Of a DNA stretch of 64,000 nt, positions 44,222-52,730 are shown piece by piece. The translations under genes were made by a program, and so were the position numbers. Every line of letters begins with the position of its first letter. Positions within the stretch are counted from its first letter, which is position 1. The notes under the pieces are model-generated. The model searched no databases, was not told the origin of the DNA, and saw only the letters and a program-made list of their open reading frames with translations. Location of the stretch: positions 633,091-697,090 of the forward strand of contig JAFLBX010000002.1 in NCBI GenBank assembly GCA_017303675.1, read 5' to 3'. Source of the stretch: Ignavibacteria bacterium. GTDB taxonomy: Bacteria; Bacteroidota; Ignavibacteria; Tepidaquicellales; OLB5.

Positions 44222-44692
44222 TTAATCTTTAAACGGTTTTTCCTTTTTATTATCCTTCTGGTATTGCTTAAGAAGCTTTTTTATTTCATTATTGAACTTT
44301 CTTTCAAATACTATCATTTTAGCTATCTGCTGTGCGGTAAGTATTGATTTCATATCCTCTACAAATAATTCACGCCTGTCATTTATCCTGGCTTCATAAT
44401 CAAGCAGCTGGTTAACCAGCGTATCCAGGCCGCTGCCTGATTCGATATTTTCAGTCATAAGCTTATATGCTTTCGCCCTTTTTTTATTAAGGTCCTTAAT
44501 ATCAGCTGAAAACGTTTTATACTTATCAATAAAAACTGTTTTTGTGCTCTCATCCAGCTCAAGCTTTGCTGTCAGCTTTTCAAGCTTAATTTCCTGCAGC
44601 TTTTCCCTGAAATCATCCTGCGAGAGCACACTGTAGTTCTGAAACAGAACAGCAGTTAAGAGGATCAGAAATATTTTGTAAATTTTTATCAT
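44222..44692 (-). CDS. Periplasmic Spy/CpxP-like small protein
   Basis: A 156-residue exported helical protein. A signal peptide (about 1-24, ending VLSQ) precedes charged helices with LEKLTAKLELDESTKTVF and MKSILTAQQIAKMIVFERKFN, the L-T-x-x-Q layout seen in Spy/CpxP/periplasmic-sensor relatives. I chose the ATG at 44692, which begins the signal peptide. It is the last gene of a set with an ECF sigma factor and an anti-sigma-like protein, so it is probably an envelope-stress product. The family link is moderate. Confidence 0.7.
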   Translation of the reverse strand: MIKIYKIFLILLTAVLFQNYSVLSQDDFREKLQEIKLEKLTAKLELDESTKTVFIDKYKTFSADIKDLNKKRAKAYKLMTENIESGSGLDTLVNQLLDYEARINDRRELFVEDMKSILTAQQIAKMIVFERKFNNEIKKLLKQYQKDNKKEKPFKD

Positions 44693-44729
44693 ATCATTAA
44701 AATTTAAACTTTCATTTATATGCAACTGA

Positions 44730-45494
44730 TTATAAGTTACTGTTTATTAGCTCTTCAAGAAGCCTTGTCTGTTCATTGTCATCGAGTTTCTTTAGCTCAT
44801 TAATCGTTTCTTCATCCAAACCTGCACCTTCGCCGGTTGCAAATACAGATGTTTCTTCTATATCATCATCTAATGCAAATTGATCTTCATTTAACTTTTC
44901 ATTTTCTTTTTTGCTGTCGTTTGCATTAACATCATCTTTAACTATTTCATATTTATATTCTATGGTATTCCTTTTAACCGGCTTTTGGTTATCTTCAGGT
45001 GTTAAACGGTTCTCATTTTCTTTAACAATATTATTTTCAGGCTTGTTTTCCTGTTTAATATCCTGCTTATCTTTTATTATTTCTTCAGGCTTTTTATCCT
45101 TATTTATATTTTCAATTTTCTTTTCTTCTGTAAGCTGGGTATTTGATGGTTTAACAACATAATAAACCAGTGCTATAAGAAGGACCGCTGCAACAGGTAC
45201 AATAACTTTCCACAGCACGGAGATCTTTTTCCAGGAAAAACCTTTAGCCTCACGGCTTTCGATCTTTTCATGGATCCTGGGAAGAAGTGTATTCCAGTAC
45301 TGGGGAGCAGGTTCTGTAAATTTAACAGAACTTACGAAATGGAGAGTATCCTTCATTTCATTGTAAAACTGCTTAAGCTCCGGAAATTCCGTCAATCCCT
45401 GTTCAACACGTGATTTATCAGCCTCATTAAGCTCTCCCGTAATATAATCAGGAATTAAAATCCGGATCTCTTCAATATTTAATTTACTGTTCAT
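44730..45494 (-). CDS. Anti-sigma-factor-like membrane protein
   Basis: A 254-residue protein. The cytosolic N-terminal part (about 1-90: IPDYITGELNEADKSRVEQGLTEF) looks like the short helical anti-sigma fold, without the H-x3-C-x2-C zinc site. One membrane helix follows (about 96-112), then a long Lys/Glu/Asn/Asp-rich periplasmic segment. It lies downstream of an ECF sigma gene and upstream of a Spy-like gene on the same strand, so it probably holds that sigma factor inactive. The role rests on layout and context. Confidence 0.75.
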   Translation of the reverse strand: MNSKLNIEEIRILIPDYITGELNEADKSRVEQGLTEFPELKQFYNEMKDTLHFVSSVKFTEPAPQYWNTLLPRIHEKIESREAKGFSWKKISVLWKVIVPVAAVLLIALVYYVVKPSNTQLTEEKKIENINKDKKPEEIIKDKQDIKQENKPENNIVKENENRLTPEDNQKPVKRNTIEYKYEIVKDDVNANDSKKENEKLNEDQFALDDDIEETSVFATGEGAGLDEETINELKKLDDNEQTRLLEELINSNL

Positions 45495-45497
45495 TTA

Positions 45498-45545
45498 TTA
45501 TTACCTCACCCCCAACCCCTCTCCTGTAAGGAGAGGGGAGGCATG
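45498..45545. repeat. GC-rich hairpin repeat in the sigma/anti-sigma gap
   Basis: CCCCTCTCC with GGAGAGGGG around a short TGTAA loop, of the CCCTCTCC...GGAGAGGG family common in repeat-rich genomes. It may reduce read-through from the sigma gene to the anti-sigma gene. Confidence 0.5.
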
Positions 45546-45603
45546 GGATTGATTAATTTGTTCTTTTGCTTTTATTTTTGCTTTTTTACTTTTGACTTTT
45601 GTT

Positions 45604-46173
45604 TTAATATTCTATTTTTCCCTTTAAATAGTCACCAATTTTTTTTACTGCGTGAAAATAATTCGCTTTTATACCGCCTGTTGATTTTCCAAGAATATCG
45701 GCAATTTCATCATACTGAAGCTGGTCATAATATCTCATATTAAATACTGCTCTTTGCTGCGCCGGCAGCGTTTCAATTGCTTCTGCCAGATACCTGCTTT
45801 TTGTCTCATCATCAATCATTTCATCGGCACCTTTATCTTTTGATTCTATCGGATCCAGTACCATCTCAACACTGACTGTATTTCGCACCTTAACTTTTTT
45901 CAGATGATTGATGGAGTAGTTAACCGCAATTCTGTAAAGCCATGTAAATAAATTCGCTTCTTCCCTGAAATCCTTTAAAGCGCTGTGAACTTTAATGAAA
46001 ACTTCCTGTGTGATATCATCGGCTTCATCATGATCCTGAACCATTTTTCTGATGACCCAGTAAACCTGCTGCTGATATTTTCTAACTATCTCGTTAAAAC
46101 CGGTAATATCACCGCTTTTAAACCTGCTGATCAGCTCTTTATCGTTATTTTTATTCGCAATGTTCCCCGTCAT
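45604..46173 (-). CDS. ECF-type RNA polymerase sigma factor
   Basis: A 189-residue sigma-70 family factor. Region 2 (about 12-85) has FNEIVRKYQQQVYWVIRKM, DADDITQEVF-like DEADDITQEVF and FTWLYRIAVNYSINHLKK. Region 4 (about 125-180) has LPAQQRAVFNMRYYDQLQYDEIADIL and a recognition helix GGIKANYFHAVKKI. Region 3 is lacking, as in the ECF class. It opens the minus-strand set with the anti-sigma and Spy-like genes; a 109-base gap with a CCTCTCC/GGAGAGG hairpin separates it from the anti-sigma gene. Confidence 0.92.
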   Translation of the reverse strand: MTGNIANKNNDKELISRFKSGDITGFNEIVRKYQQQVYWVIRKMVQDHDEADDITQEVFIKVHSALKDFREEANLFTWLYRIAVNYSINHLKKVKVRNTVSVEMVLDPIESKDKGADEMIDDETKSRYLAEAIETLPAQQRAVFNMRYYDQLQYDEIADILGKSTGGIKANYFHAVKKIGDYLKGKIEY

Positions 46174-46423
46174 TATGCGAGCTGTTGGTTTACCTCGAGT
46201 CGAATTTGTAAATTATTGTTATCATTATGTTTATTCAGCAATAATTGAATTACCAGCCCGCTTTTTACCCTACTTTTCATAAATATGACAATATTTTCAG
46301 GAAATAGTTTAATTATTGAAGCATAAATTTAAAACGAAAAATTTGAGTAAAATATTGATTTTCTCAGTAAATAATAGCATTTCATTAAGGATAAAAAAAT
46401 GCTAAAATTGAAACTATTCTGAT

Positions 46424-46431
46424 TATATTTG
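46424..46431 (+). promoter_or_regulatory. Candidate -7 box TATATTTG for the lytic transglycosylase gene
   Basis: TATATTTG lies 13 bases before the GTG at 46445, so the mRNA leader would be under 10 bases. No TTG is found 20 bases upstream of the box. Confidence 0.45.
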
Positions 46432-46444
46432 CATTAAATTCTTT

Positions 46445-47446
46445 GTGTACTTGAGCCTAAAGTCAATAAAATTAGATAATTTACTTAAAATTCCGGTTAT
46501 TATTATAGCCGCAATGGTCATCATTGTTATAACAACAGTGATAGTTAAATACGCTGATTACAATTCAGGCACTACAATGGAAACAAAAAGCTCAAACCCT
46601 GATGCAGTAATACCCCCGGTAGAAACAACAAGCGACAGCAAAAATGATAATTACATGAAAAATGTCAGTTACAAAAACGCTATAAATATTGAAAATGCGT
46701 TTTTGAACTGGCAGAACCTTTTTGATATATTCACCTACAACCTGAATGACAGCACATTTAACACTGCTGATTCAGTTGCCAGGTATGAGAACATGGTCAA
46801 GATTATCAGAAATCCTAACAGGAAGTTCAATAAAGGCGGCTCTGACCAGATACTGGAACAGTATGGTGATATAATCCTCGAAGAATGCAAGTATTACAAT
46901 CTTGACTGGCGCTTAATTCTTGCAATGATCAGGCAGGAATCAGCGTTTACTTCAGATGCTGTATCTCATGCGGGGGCTTACGGTTTTATGCAGATAATGC
47001 CAAGAACAGGCTCAATGCTTGAGCAGACATTAAAACTTGAAGAACACCGCTCACCTGCTAACAATCTGAAAGCCGGCATTTATTACTATGCAATGCTTGT
47101 GGGCAGATTCTACGGCACGGGCGATACCAATATGTACAAGTTCGCGCTTGCATCCTATAATGCAGGCTCCGGACATATAGAAGATGCTATGAGCATGGCT
47201 TATTACTTTAACCAGGATTATAAGGACTGGGATATTGTTAAGGAATACATGAAGCTGCTTGCACCGGGTAATGACTCCCTGCACCAGCTTGTATGGAACT
47301 CAAGGCCGCCTCATGCAGTTTTTGCAAACTGGAAAGAGCCTTATAACTACGTTGAAAATATAATGTGGTACTGGCAGCAGTATAAAAAGCTGTACCCCTT
47401 ACCCGAAGACAATAAGAAGTTAAATAAGAAGAAGAAAACTAAATAA
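46445..47446 (+). CDS. Membrane-anchored lytic transglycosylase (SLT domain)
   Basis: Cuts peptidoglycan between MurNAc and GlcNAc, forming 1,6-anhydro ends. The 333 residues have an N-terminal anchor (about 17-35), a Ser/Thr-rich linker and an SLT domain from about 140: LAMIRQESAF with the catalytic Glu, SHAGAYGFMQIMPRTG, NLKAGIYYYAMLVGRF and ALASYNAGSGHIEDA. The start is GTG at 46445, close behind a TATATTTG box. A Lys-rich tail ends the protein. Confidence 0.9.
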   Translation: MYLSLKSIKLDNLLKIPVIIIAAMVIIVITTVIVKYADYNSGTTMETKSSNPDAVIPPVETTSDSKNDNYMKNVSYKNAINIENAFLNWQNLFDIFTYNLNDSTFNTADSVARYENMVKIIRNPNRKFNKGGSDQILEQYGDIILEECKYYNLDWRLILAMIRQESAFTSDAVSHAGAYGFMQIMPRTGSMLEQTLKLEEHRSPANNLKAGIYYYAMLVGRFYGTGDTNMYKFALASYNAGSGHIEDAMSMAYYFNQDYKDWDIVKEYMKLLAPGNDSLHQLVWNSRPPHAVFANWKEPYNYVENIMWYWQQYKKLYPLPEDNKKLNKKKKTK

Positions 47447-47454
47447 TAATTGTC

Positions 47455-47474
47455 ATTCCTGCGAAAGCAGGAAT
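47455..47474 (+). terminator. GAAA-loop hairpin after the transglycosylase gene
   Basis: ATTCCTGC-GAAA-GCAGGAAT, an 8-bp stem with a stable GAAA tetraloop, 8 bases after the stop and followed by CTTTAC. It belongs to a common dispersed repeat type. No full T-run follows. Confidence 0.5.
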
Positions 47475-47483
47475 CTTTACTGA

Positions 47484-48401
47484 ATGAATATAAAATTGTC
47501 CTGTATCATAATTACCTTACTGCTTGGTTATAGTTCCTATTCACAGGATACGATCAACTTTAAACTGTTTGACTCTCTTAAAACGAAGTCAGAAGATTCT
47601 CATAAAAAAGTAACTACCGTTCCGCAAAATTCAGGGGATTCGATTACAATACCAATTCCGCTGGAACCTACGAACTTTGATGTAAGGCTTTTCCGCTCAA
47701 TAAACAATTCACGCTCACCGCTTAAAACCAAGGTACTGAACACATTTGATAACTCAATGCTTCCGGTAGCATTAATGCTGCCGCCTTCATTATTTATTTA
47801 CAGCAGGGTGAAAAGAAATACGTACGATGAAAATTCAGCTTACCTGTTATTTAGTTCAGAGTTCACTAATTTTGCTGTTACGTTCGGGATAAAAACTTTT
47901 TTCAAACGAGCAAGACCGCTTAATGCGCTAAAGAATGTACACAGCAAAGGTATGCCGATACTTGATGTATATTCATTTCCTTCGGGGCATACAAGCACAA
48001 CATTTGCAATGGCTACAATGTTCGCATTGAGATATCCTGATTATCCCCAGGTGTATGCACCGATGTATGTGTGGGGATTTATAATAGCTTATGCCAGACC
48101 CTATTTCGGGATGCACTACCCCAGCGACCTTCTGGCTGGCGCACTGATAGGAACAGGTTCCTCTGTTTTGGTGTATTCACTCCGCAAGGAATTGTTCAGA
48201 TTTAAAAACCAGGTTTTAGGTGAAGATAAAACTGATGAAGGCTCAGTAAACGGCGGTGTTCTCACATTTTTCGGTGCAGCGTTTGCAATAAGCGCTATAT
48301 TTGATAATTTTATATTTAAAGAAGACCCCGGCAAACGGTTCTTTATTTCACCATGGATGGATAATAAACGCGGCGGGCTGAATGTGAAGTGGAAACTGTA
48401 A
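47484..48401 (+). CDS. PAP2-family phosphatase, membrane-associated
   Basis: A 305-residue protein with a signal peptide or anchor (about 1-20) and several hydrophobic segments. The three PAP2 motifs are present: K-x6-RP as KTFFKRARP, SGH in SFPSGHTSTTF and R-x5-H-x3-D in ARPYFGMHYPSDLL. It probably removes phosphate from a lipid phosphate such as undecaprenyl pyrophosphate or a lipid A precursor; the substrate is inferred from the class. It follows the transglycosylase gene by 37 bases. Confidence 0.9.
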   Translation: MNIKLSCIIITLLLGYSSYSQDTINFKLFDSLKTKSEDSHKKVTTVPQNSGDSITIPIPLEPTNFDVRLFRSINNSRSPLKTKVLNTFDNSMLPVALMLPPSLFIYSRVKRNTYDENSAYLLFSSEFTNFAVTFGIKTFFKRARPLNALKNVHSKGMPILDVYSFPSGHTSTTFAMATMFALRYPDYPQVYAPMYVWGFIIAYARPYFGMHYPSDLLAGALIGTGSSVLVYSLRKELFRFKNQVLGEDKTDEGSVNGGVLTFFGAAFAISAIFDNFIFKEDPGKRFFISPWMDNKRGGLNVKWKL

Positions 48402-48468
48402 AAAGAATTACCGAACTGGTGAAAATCTCAAACCAATCAATCTGTAAATAATAAAAATCTTTACTATT

Positions 48469-48500
48469 CAAGAACAAGGGGTTGCAACCCCTTGTTCTTG
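48469..48500. terminator. 32-bp perfect palindrome between convergent genes
   Basis: A perfect palindrome whose inner 26 bases are identical to 10673-10698. It lies between the ends of the PAP2 gene (plus) and the DUF3108 gene (minus), a place fit for a shared terminator. Confidence 0.65.
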
Positions 48501-48533
48501 AAAATTCTGTTCTAATTAACAATTATTAAGTAA

Positions 48534-49325
48534 CTAGTCACCTACTTTTGAATCCAGCGGGCCGTTAAGGCCGGAATACTGGGTCAACTCAGCAACAAGT
48601 GCTCCTATAACTATCTTCATCTTAACCTTCACCGGAATTTTTCTTTCATCATCGCTCAAATAAATAAAAATATCTGAGGTTTTGTTGGTAAAACCTTCCT
48701 TAAGCATTGGTCTAAGGATAAAAGTTTTAAATTCACCGGCAGCAACATCAACTGTTTCCCTTCCTTCAAAACGGATATCAAGCGGATAAAAATTATCTTT
48801 GTAGAAATAATTCACAGTTACAACATCGCCTTCCTTCTTACCTTTCCAGTCAAGTGTTCTGGCATAATAAAATGAAGAAATAAGGTCCTGCACATATTCA
48901 TTTTTTGAAATATGTGTTTTATCTTCCACATAGTTTACCTTTGTATATACCTTCAGGCTTTCCTGTATAAAAGTAGCTTCAAAATCGTGTTTAAAGTCAC
49001 TTTCACGTATGTGCTGCTCAAACCGCCAGGGGAAAATACCCTGAACATCAATGAATGTTTTGTAATTATCACGAACCTTGTATATCTTATCGAAGCTTGA
49101 GCGTGAATTCACATCGAAGTTCACTTCGTATGTTTCACGGTTATTATACATGAAGGGCGATGGCGATACGGTCATAAACGCCTCTGCGGCCGTAATAAAG
49201 CCGTAGCTTACTTCGAATGAAAGCCTTTCACCGAATGAAAATGCATTGTTGGTATGCGTTCTGAACTGGGCATAAGCCGCAACATTCAAGGCAGCAAAAA
49301 GCAGTAATACTTTAATTGATCTCAT
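48534..49325 (-). CDS. DUF3108 domain protein, periplasmic
   Basis: A 263-residue exported protein. A signal peptide (about 1-19, ending AYAQ) is followed by one DUF3108-type beta domain: F-x-x-G-E-R-L-S-F-E-V-S-Y-G-F-I-T-A near the start, then KVRDNYKTFID, HIRESDFKHDFEATF, LSSFYYARTL-like LISSFYYARTLDW and DDERKIPVKVKMKI. The family is found in envelope contexts but its function is unknown. It is the third gene of a minus-strand group with a LolA-like protein and a glycosyltransferase. Confidence 0.88.
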   Translation of the reverse strand: MRSIKVLLLFAALNVAAYAQFRTHTNNAFSFGERLSFEVSYGFITAAEAFMTVSPSPFMYNNRETYEVNFDVNSRSSFDKIYKVRDNYKTFIDVQGIFPWRFEQHIRESDFKHDFEATFIQESLKVYTKVNYVEDKTHISKNEYVQDLISSFYYARTLDWKGKKEGDVVTVNYFYKDNFYPLDIRFEGRETVDVAAGEFKTFILRPMLKEGFTNKTSDIFIYLSDDERKIPVKVKMKIVIGALVAELTQYSGLNGPLDSKVGD

Positions 49326-49346
49326 ATATTAATTTAGCGTAATTAT

Positions 49347-50078
49347 TTATTTTTCCTCGTTTTTTGAATCATCTTCTTTTTTATCCTTTGGACGCTTGAG
49401 AAGCTTTGTATCAAAATCAGAATTAAATGTAATCTTTGTTATGGTAACATCACCTGTCTGGCTGGAAATTTTATAAGGCATGATTACATCAGAATCTGTA
49501 ACCTTCCTGAAATCAGAAAAATTGCTTGTCATGCCCGCTTTAATTTCCTTTACCTTGTTAAAAGTCTTCATATCGAAATATGCAGTTGAAACGGTCATAC
49601 TATCTCTTAACAGATCCACTGTATAATATTCAGTGGAGTCGATTGTTTCATTCTGCAGCAATAAATATGTAATTCCGTGTTCTTTCGGGTTAACATAATT
49701 ACCCCACATTGAGCCATCCATATTTTTTGTGTTCTTTTTTATCTCTTCTTCTGTCATATCCTTTATCATATCTCCGAATTTCGTCCAGCCTTTCTTCTTT
49801 TTCACGTCAATAGCCTGTTTCATATTGAATTCCTTCATCGCAATATCCATATAAACATAATTTTTACTGAAATAGATTTCAAGGCTGCCGGATTCACTGC
49901 CTTCGCCGATCTTTCCTTTCATACGGATCGATTCAATATCATTCAGTGCATCTTTTCCGCCGGAGGCAATAATATAATTATCTATAACATCCTGCCCGGT
50001 TTTAACTTCCTTAAAATTCTGAGAATTAGCATTGAAAACAGCAAAAATCAACAAAAATAGAGTAAGTATTTTTTTCAT
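49347..50078 (-). CDS. LolA-like outer-membrane lipoprotein-sorting protein
   Basis: A 243-residue protein with a signal peptide (about 1-20, ending ANSQ). The start of the mature part, Q-D-V-I-D-N-Y-I-I-A-S-G-G-K-D-A-L, and the following half-barrel strands resemble the stand-alone LolA-like proteins of this phylum. The C-terminal tail is Lys/Asp/Glu rich. It may carry lipoproteins or act in lipid handling in the periplasm; this is by analogy. It lies 11 bases after the glycosyltransferase stop and 21 bases before the DUF3108 gene. Confidence 0.7.
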   Translation of the reverse strand: MKKILTLFLLIFAVFNANSQNFKEVKTGQDVIDNYIIASGGKDALNDIESIRMKGKIGEGSESGSLEIYFSKNYVYMDIAMKEFNMKQAIDVKKKKGWTKFGDMIKDMTEEEIKKNTKNMDGSMWGNYVNPKEHGITYLLLQNETIDSTEYYTVDLLRDSMTVSTAYFDMKTFNKVKEIKAGMTSNFSDFRKVTDSDVIMPYKISSQTGDVTITKITFNSDFDTKLLKRPKDKKEDDSKNEEK

Positions 50079-50089
50079 TTTCAGATTTA

Positions 50090-51115
50090 TTATTTATTTA
50101 ATTCCATGTATTTATTTATAAAATTATAAACTTCGTTTGGTTCAATATCGTTCATTACATCCCGAGAATTATCATCTTCATCTGGTACGAAAATCTTCTT
50201 TTTGGCGGTCAACGGACCCCATCTCAGCGGACTTTCAACCCTAACGGGTGAATACAAGCCTACCACAAACGTACCAACAGCAGCCGCAATATGTATGGGT
50301 CCGGTTGAATTACCCAGAAACAGGCTTGCCCGGCTAATCAAAGCCGCAAGTTCGCTCAAATTCATGTTAAAAACGCAAAAAATGCGGTTATTTTCAGGTA
50401 ATTGTTCCACTATCCTTTTAACTTGAACTTCATCGCTTGTTGTTCCTGTTAAAACCACCTGATAACAATTATTTACATTATCAAGAATATTACGCAAAAG
50501 CTGCAAAAAGTTGAAATCACTCCATACTTTGGCAGACCCTAAGGACGGAATATGTATCACAATGAATCTCTGAGCTATATCAAAACCTTTAGAATTTAAC
50601 TTCCCAAAAGCACTATCCAGATGCTCATTTTTTACTTCAAGCTTAACGGATAACTCCTTTTCATTATAGTAGTTAACAGCTTGAAGTAAATCCACATTAT
50701 AGGCACTTTCATGCTTTATAGCTTCTTTCCTGTGCTGGTAATGTGGAAGGTTAAACAGAAACGAATACCACCGGTAACCTGTACCAAGCCTGTATTTTAC
50801 TCCTCCAAAGTACATTCCCAGCGCAATTTGAAAATTGGGATAAACCGCAATTCCAAGGTCATACTTTTCAGCCTTACAAAGAGCTTTAACCCCGGATGTT
50901 GTTACTTCATCCATTTTATGGACCTTGTTTAAACCCGGGTAATCAGAAACCAGCTCATATACCCTGCTTTGCACCAGCAGATCTATGGTTGCCTCCGGAA
51001 ATCTTTCCCTTAGGGCATCTATCACAGGAAGTGTAAGCAATACATCCCCGATCCGGTCTGTACGGCAAACCAGGATGCGGTTTGGCTCTGCGATTAATTT
51101 AGTATTTCTTGCGAT
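50090..51115 (-). CDS. Glycosyltransferase family 9 (heptosyltransferase-like)
   Basis: A GT-B enzyme of the ADP-heptose:lipopolysaccharide heptosyltransferase family, acting at the inner face of the inner membrane. It shows TLPVIDALRERFPEATIDLLV near the start, then FIVIHIPSLGSAKVW and the LSELAALISRASLFLGNSTGPIHIAAA nucleotide-sugar site. The in-frame sequence upstream of the TTG at 51040 encodes NRILVCRTDRIGDVLL, the first strand and GDV loop that every member needs. No ATG, GTG or TTG precedes it before the stop, so I placed the start at an ATC codon at 51115. A rare ATC start or a base error upstream are the two options. Confidence 0.85.
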   Translation of the reverse strand: MARNTKLIAEPNRILVCRTDRIGDVLLTLPVIDALRERFPEATIDLLVQSRVYELVSDYPGLNKVHKMDEVTTSGVKALCKAEKYDLGIAVYPNFQIALGMYFGGVKYRLGTGYRWYSFLFNLPHYQHRKEAIKHESAYNVDLLQAVNYYNEKELSVKLEVKNEHLDSAFGKLNSKGFDIAQRFIVIHIPSLGSAKVWSDFNFLQLLRNILDNVNNCYQVVLTGTTSDEVQVKRIVEQLPENNRIFCVFNMNLSELAALISRASLFLGNSTGPIHIAAAVGTFVVGLYSPVRVESPLRWGPLTAKKKIFVPDEDDNSRDVMNDIEPNEVYNFINKYMELNK

Positions 51116-51179
51116 TTTTTAGTAAATTTATAAATTAAATATAATTTTTTTTCTTCTCACTAAAAAGTATAATCGTTTA

Positions 51180-51209
51180 TTGCCATTTGCAGGCAATATT
51201 GTATATTTA
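51180..51209 (+). promoter_or_regulatory. Candidate promoter of the M19 dipeptidase gene
   Basis: TTG (51180-51182), 19 bases, TATATTTA (51202-51209): one mismatch and one base shorter than the other promoters in the window. It lies 10 bases before the ATG at 51220, so the leader would be very short. Confidence 0.4.
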
Positions 51210-51219
51210 CTGAAATTCA

Positions 51220-52548
51220 ATGTATATGAAAGTACTAATACTGGCTTTAATTCCCGCGTTGATGTTCTGCAACTTCGCATGTTTTTCGGGCAAATCGCCC
51301 GGAACGGACGGCACAACAGGCAGCCAACCACAAACATCACCCCAAAGCACCGGCAAAACTGACAGCAATAAAGTAAGCAATAATTCAGGCAAACAGGATT
51401 CAACTATGAGCACAAACAAATACAGCGATCTTAACAAAGACGCTTTCAGGCTTCACTATGACGCAATTGTAATAGATACACACAACGATATTTTAATGCC
51501 GGTATTCCTGCAGGGTGCCGATCTTAACAGGGATAATCCCGGGACGCAGTCAGACCTGGTGAAATGGAAGCGAGGCGGGCTGGATATACAGATGTTTTCT
51601 ATCTATGTGCCTGAAAGGTACAAATCAAATCACTACAGCTACGTAATGAAGCTGATTGATAAGCTTGAGGAAACCCAGGCTGAAAATCCCGAAACATTCG
51701 CACTGTGCAGGAACTCCGCTGAGCTTGAAGCAGGCTTAAGCGCGGGAAAGTTTGTGGGATTAATGGGAGGCGAAGGCGGCAATATGATAGAAGGCTCAAT
51801 GGAAAACCTTGAGACCTTATACAGCCGCGGTGTGAGATACCTTGGCTTAACATGGAACACAAGCAATGCAATAGCGATTTCAGCAAAAGATGAAACTGAG
51901 CGCGGTAAAACAGGCGGATTAACGGAGTTCGGCGTGGATGTAGTAAAACGAATGAATGAGCTTGGAATGCTGATCGATGTTTCACATTTGGGCGAGACAG
52001 CATTCTGGCAGGTTGCGGAGCTTAGCAATGCGCCGATTATCGCATCACACTCCAACTGCTACTCACTTGCACCGCATTACCGCAATTTGACAGATGAGCA
52101 GATAAAAGCGATAGCCAAATCAGGCGGATATATAGGGATAAACTTCTTTTACAAATTCCTTGACCCAAGCGGAAACCCGGGCTCTATTAAAAACGCGCAG
52201 AATAAATACCGCAATGCGGCAAACCAGTTTGCTGATGAATTCGGTGATGACCTGGTTGGATTCAACGAAAAAAGATATGAGTATATTACCGGCAATCCAG
52301 TTAATACCGGCACACCTGTTGATATATTGATTGACCATATTGATCATATTGTAAAGCTTGTTGGAGTTGATTATGTTGGCTTAGGCAGTGATTTTGACGG
52401 CAGCATTACAACAGTAAATGAGCTTTATGACGCAACCTGTTACCCCATTATCACCAAAAAGCTTGTTGAGCGCGGTTACACTGAGCAGGATATCCGCAAA
52501 ATACTTGGCGGTAACTTTTTGAGAGTGTTTAAACAGGTATGCGGTTAA
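51220..52548 (+). CDS. Membrane dipeptidase (peptidase family M19), lipoprotein
   Basis: A zinc dipeptidase related to renal dipeptidase. The 442 residues begin with a lipoprotein signal; the likely lipidated Cys is in CNFAC (about residue 21). A Ser/Gly/Thr-rich linker follows, then the TIM barrel with VIDTHNDIL (H-x-D zinc ligands), GLMGGEGGNMIEG (bridging Glu), GVRYLGLTWNTSNAIA, IDVSHLGETAFW, IIASHSNCYSL and GLGSDFDGS. ATG at 51220, with 51226 as an alternative. It is divergent from the glycosyltransferase operon. Confidence 0.93.
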   Translation: MYMKVLILALIPALMFCNFACFSGKSPGTDGTTGSQPQTSPQSTGKTDSNKVSNNSGKQDSTMSTNKYSDLNKDAFRLHYDAIVIDTHNDILMPVFLQGADLNRDNPGTQSDLVKWKRGGLDIQMFSIYVPERYKSNHYSYVMKLIDKLEETQAENPETFALCRNSAELEAGLSAGKFVGLMGGEGGNMIEGSMENLETLYSRGVRYLGLTWNTSNAIAISAKDETERGKTGGLTEFGVDVVKRMNELGMLIDVSHLGETAFWQVAELSNAPIIASHSNCYSLAPHYRNLTDEQIKAIAKSGGYIGINFFYKFLDPSGNPGSIKNAQNKYRNAANQFADEFGDDLVGFNEKRYEYITGNPVNTGTPVDILIDHIDHIVKLVGVDYVGLGSDFDGSITTVNELYDATCYPIITKKLVERGYTEQDIRKILGGNFLRVFKQVCG

Positions 52549-52645
52549 CCGGTAACCCGGAGTGACTGCAGTTTTTGGCAGGAACGAAGGGTTCCATCAC
52601 TGAAAGTAATTTCTCAATTTTATAATTTCAATTTCCAAAAAATCC

Positions 52646-52720
52646 TGTCATGCTGAATGAAGTGAAGCATCCAGACTTATATTCTGGATTCTTCGTTCGC
52701 TTCGCTCACTCAGAATGACA
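52646..52720. repeat. Inverted pair of intergenic repeats before dnaG
   Basis: TGTCATGCTGAATGAAGTGA (from 52646) is complementary, with mismatches, to the segment ending TCACTCAGAATGACA at 52720, forming a long imperfect hairpin 10 bases before dnaG. Same general family as 4904 and 18474. Confidence 0.65.
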
Positions 52721-52730
52721 TGAAGATTAT

